Positions 40,552 to 42,938 of a stretch of 42,938 nt of DNA are shown one piece after another. Position 1 is the stretch's first letter. Every line of letters starts with the position of its first letter. The DNA is from JAJRXK01 sp964593155 (lineage in GTDB: Bacteria > Krumholzibacteriota > Krumholzibacteriia > JAJRXK01), in contig CAZQHE010000017.1 in the NCBI GenBank assembly GCA_964593155.1, forward strand, positions 1-42,938. The letters run 5' to 3'. A program made the translations under genes and the position numbers. The notes under the pieces are model-generated. The model had not been told where the DNA came from, ran no database searches, and saw only the letters and a program-made list of their open reading frames with translations.

Positions 40552-42398
40552 TGCACGTATCCGATCGCGCGCAGCTGCCGCACCAGATCGGGCGACAGAT
40601 CGACGGCGCGGCCCTTCGAGGCATTGCGCTCGCGCCACAGGTCGAGCTGCAGGAGCAGTGCCCGGGCCCGCGCGCGTGCCGAGTCGTCCATCGCCGGCGC
40701 GAACTCGACGTCCCGCGTCGCGTCGTCGCGTTCCAGGTCGATCCGGGCGGTCCGGATCCACGTGCGCGGCGGCCCGTACAGCAGGCCCTCGGCCAGCAGC
40801 GATTCGACCGTCGCCGCGCTGCCCAGCGCCAGGTCGTCCAGCACGGCGTCGTCGGCCAGGAGTCCGGTTCCGTCCCGGGGATCGAAGCCCTCGACACCGA
40901 GGCGATCCGTCAACCAGGGGCCGAAGTCGATCAGACGGCGCGGAACCGATGTCGCATCGACCATAGCGCTCCCGCCGATCCACAGCGGCACCTCGGTGAC
41001 CGAGGGATGCAGCGTGTGCCCGTGCTCGTAGCCGCCGTCGTCCCAGAACTCCTCGCCGTGGTCGCTGCTCATCATCCACAACAGATCGCGCTGGCCGCTC
41101 ACCTCCGCGGCCGCCTCGAGCAGGCGCTGGCTCCAGTCGAGGGCGAAGTCCACCTCGGTCTGGTACAGCCGCCGCAGCGCGCGACGCGCCTCGTCGGTGC
41201 TCACCGCCGTTCCCTCGCGGGCCTCCCAGATCGCGCGGAACAGATCGCCCTCCATGTCCGGACGCAGGGGTTCGATCCAGGCCCCCGGGTCGGGATCGTG
41301 CAGGGCGCCGTCGTCGCCGCGCAGGTGATACGGGATGTGCGGATCGACGAGGTGCACCCACAGCAACCAGGGTCCCTCGCCCGCGTCACGCTCGAGCATC
41401 TGGATGGCGCGGGGGATCAACAGGTCCGCGGTGGCGTTGTCCCGCTCGTTGCCCCGGCGATCGTGCCACCACTCCGCCCAGAACGAGCGGGCGACCGGCT
41501 CCAACCACTCCAGCTCGCCGAAGTGCTCGAAACGATCGAAGCCGCGGTCGAACCCGAAGCGCCGCCGCAGATGCGGATTCGCCACCACCGCGAGCGTCCG
41601 GTAGCCCGCGTCGCGCAGGTCCTCGATCCACCACGAGACCTCGGTCGAGGGCGCGCGCTCGTCGTCGGTCCCGTGTCCGGTGGGAACCACTCCGCTGAAC
41701 AGCGAGGCCATGGCCGGACGCGTCCACGACGACACCGACCACGTGCTCGTGGACACCTGTCGGGGGACGTCGCGCGTGGGCCACTCGTCGCCGACGTGGC
41801 CGACGGCATCGGCGCGGAGGGTGTCGATGGTCAGGAGTACCAGATTGGGCCGTGGATCACCCGAGTGCGCCGGCAGGGCGTCCGCCACCGGATCGACGCG
41901 CAGCGCGAGCACCACCGGCGCGACCAGGGCCAGGGCGAACGCACCTCGCCCCATCCAGAGGGGCCGCTTCCATCGCGTGTCGATGCCGGACAGCACGACG
42001 CCGCCCGCGATCGCACCGATCACGGCCAGGACGATCGGCACGACCCAGCGGAGTTCCCCGTCGGCCGTGAGCATCCACGTCCAGTGCTCGACCTCGCCGA
42101 TGCGCCCCAGCGCCACGGCGGCCGTCGGAAACAGGCCCGCCGCGTAGGCCGCGACCCGGCGACGGGTGCGCGGCACGATCAGGGACACCAGCAGGCCCGG
42201 CAGGCCCACCACGGTGACGCCCAGGGCCAGGTAGGCCAACGGGTCGCCGCCACTGTCTCCGGGAATGCCCGGCGGCGACGGAGCCATCCACCGCTGCCGG
42301 GCGAACTCGACGAAACCGTACAGCAGTCCGACGAGCACCAGACCCGGCAGCGCGGCGAAGCGCGACGCGCCGGTACGGACGTCGCCGCCGCCGCTCAT
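40548..42398 (-). CDS. Membrane-anchored sulfatase/phosphotransferase-superfamily protein
   Basis: A 616-residue protein with about five N-terminal helices and an alkaline-phosphatase-fold domain. NLVLLTIDTLRADAVGH (metal Asp192) opens the domain. SSWTRPAMASLFSGVVPTGHG occupies the place of the sulfatase C/S-x-P-x-R motif, with Thr226 as the likely nucleophile. SSDHGEEFWDDGGYEHGH supplies the other metal ligands. A Thr nucleophile and membrane anchor resemble LtaS and phosphoethanolamine transferases more than arylsulfatases, which need formylglycine. It could move a head group to a lipid or glycan. Its ATG directly follows the nuoN stop (TAGATG), and its stop overlaps the next gene. Confidence 0.85.
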   Translation of the reverse strand: MSGGGDVRTGASRFAALPGLVLVGLLYGFVEFARQRWMAPSPPGIPGDSGGDPLAYLALGVTVVGLPGLLVSLIVPRTRRRVAAYAAGLFPTAAVALGRIGEVEHWTWMLTADGELRWVVPIVLAVIGAIAGGVVLSGIDTRWKRPLWMGRGAFALALVAPVVLALRVDPVADALPAHSGDPRPNLVLLTIDTLRADAVGHVGDEWPTRDVPRQVSTSTWSVSSWTRPAMASLFSGVVPTGHGTDDERAPSTEVSWWIEDLRDAGYRTLAVVANPHLRRRFGFDRGFDRFEHFGELEWLEPVARSFWAEWWHDRRGNERDNATADLLIPRAIQMLERDAGEGPWLLWVHLVDPHIPYHLRGDDGALHDPDPGAWIEPLRPDMEGDLFRAIWEAREGTAVSTDEARRALRRLYQTEVDFALDWSQRLLEAAAEVSGQRDLLWMMSSDHGEEFWDDGGYEHGHTLHPSVTEVPLWIGGSAMVDATSVPRRLIDFGPWLTDRLGVEGFDPRDGTGLLADDAVLDDLALGSAATVESLLAEGLLYGPPRTWIRTARIDLERDDATRDVEFAPAMDDSARARARALLLQLDLWRERNASKGRAVDLSPDLVRQLRAIGYVQ

Positions 42399-42938
42399 CT
42401 AGAAGGCGGCGGCCAGTGCCGTCGCCCCCTGCCGCGCCAGTTCGGCCAGCGGACCCGGGATGAGTCCGAAGTACAGCAGGGCCACGGCCGCCGCCGTCAT
42501 GGCCGCACCGACCTGGACGCTCTCGCCGTCGTAGGCCTCGTGCTGCGGCTCGCGCATGTACATGACCACGACCACCCGCAGGTAGTAGAACATGGCCAGC
42601 GCACTGTTCAGCATGGCGATCACGGCCAACGTGACGAAGCCCTCACCGACCGCGGCCTTGAAGATGTACAGCTTGCCCCAGAAACCGGCCGTGGGCGGGA
42701 TGCCCGCCAGGCTGAGCATGAACACGGTCATCGCCGCGGCCACCACCGGGTTGCGCTTGGCGAGTCCGGCGAAGCCGCCCAGCTCGGCGAGCTCCTCGTC
42801 GCGCCGGCTCACCAGCGTGACCAGCGCGAAGGCGCCCACGTTCATCAGACCGTAGGTGAGCAGGTAGAACAGCACACCCTGCGCCGCCCCGTCGTCCGGC
42901 CGTGGCTGCGAGGCGATCACGCCGACAAGCAGGTACCC
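42399..42938 (-). CDS. NADH-quinone oxidoreductase subunit N (NuoN), C-terminal part
   Basis: The last 179 residues of a proton-pumping membrane subunit of complex I; the rest lies beyond the window. GYLLVGVIAS, then FYLLTYGLMNVGAFALVTLVSR, then LGGFAGLAKRNPVVAAAMTVFMLSLAGIPPTAGFWGKLYIFKAAV and ALAMFYYLRVVVVMYM match the NuoN C-terminus, with the conserved AGIPPTAGFWGK lysine. NuoN is usually last in nuo operons; here the sulfatase-like gene begins at the next base. Confidence 0.95.
   Translation of the reverse strand, partial: GYLLVGVIASQPRPDDGAAQGVLFYLLTYGLMNVGAFALVTLVSRRDEELAELGGFAGLAKRNPVVAAAMTVFMLSLAGIPPTAGFWGKLYIFKAAVGEGFVTLAVIAMLNSALAMFYYLRVVVVMYMREPQHEAYDGESVQVGAAMTAAAVALLYFGLIPGPLAELARQGATALAAAF

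Noticed and set aside
1..42938. Mobile elements, CRISPR arrays, toxin-antitoxin pairs or phage genes
   Set aside because: I found no transposase, integrase, regularly spaced repeats, toxin-like small gene pair or phage structural protein. Base composition is even apart from short intergenic AT-rich patches.

Overview
The window is a GC-rich (by eye close to 70%), gene-dense bacterial chromosome segment. It holds about 34 protein genes and no tRNA, rRNA, CRISPR array, transposase or phage gene that I can see. Outer-membrane proteins, a Wza-type export protein, Lgt and a lipoprotein point to a Gram-negative (diderm) cell. NuoN indicates a respiratory chain. A run of ten Ns inside metH suggests a scaffolded draft or metagenome assembly. 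The gene set would fit an uncultured high-GC lineage such as those in the FCB group, but no marker here fixes the taxon and I hold that only weakly.

Layout. (1) 1-2.5 kb, minus strand: a six-SLBB polysaccharide export protein. (2) 2.7-5.6 kb, plus: cysD-cysNC for sulfate activation. (3) 5.6-7.2 kb, plus: a SatD-like HTH protein coupled to a DUF3307 membrane protein, behind two tandem palindromes. (4) 7.2-12.4 kb: two divergent membrane glycosyltransferases, pgeF and a Wzi-like outer-membrane barrel. (5) 12.4-17 kb: an orphan ParA-type ATPase divergent from a two-gene heterodimeric ABC exporter. (6) 17-20.8 kb, minus: phzF-nfeD-slipin-OMP. (7) 20.9-23.5 kb: a MATE-like transporter, converging on arsR-arsM. 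(8) 23.6-26.6 kb: glnA divergent from a PIN-PhoH ATPase. (9) 26.6-29.2 kb, plus: lgt and two RNA-methyltransferase-like genes, coupled. (10) 29.1-42.9 kb, minus: a long run of nuoN, a sulfatase-like protein, a multi-span membrane protein, an inositol-monophosphatase-family gene, cutA, nhaC, SAM hydrolase, an MBL hydrolase, a lipoprotein, metH and a GNAT gene.

How it fits together. Most of the content is housekeeping: sulfur and methionine/SAM metabolism, glutamine synthesis, RNA modification, lipoprotein maturation and respiration. Envelope polysaccharide functions lie around it (export protein, GT2, GT-C-like enzymes, Wzi-like barrel). Genes on the same strand are often translationally coupled (ATGA, GTGA, TGATG or TAGATG junctions), and all five convergent pairs end within 10 bp of each other or overlap. 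The best candidate for an under-described system is the SatD-like/DUF3307 pair. The first protein carries what looks like a class III nucleotidyl-cyclase metal-binding pattern plus a C-terminal HTH. The second has four i,i+4 pairs of His/Asp residues in its N-terminal half. The pair is preceded by two 18-bp palindromes that look like operators.
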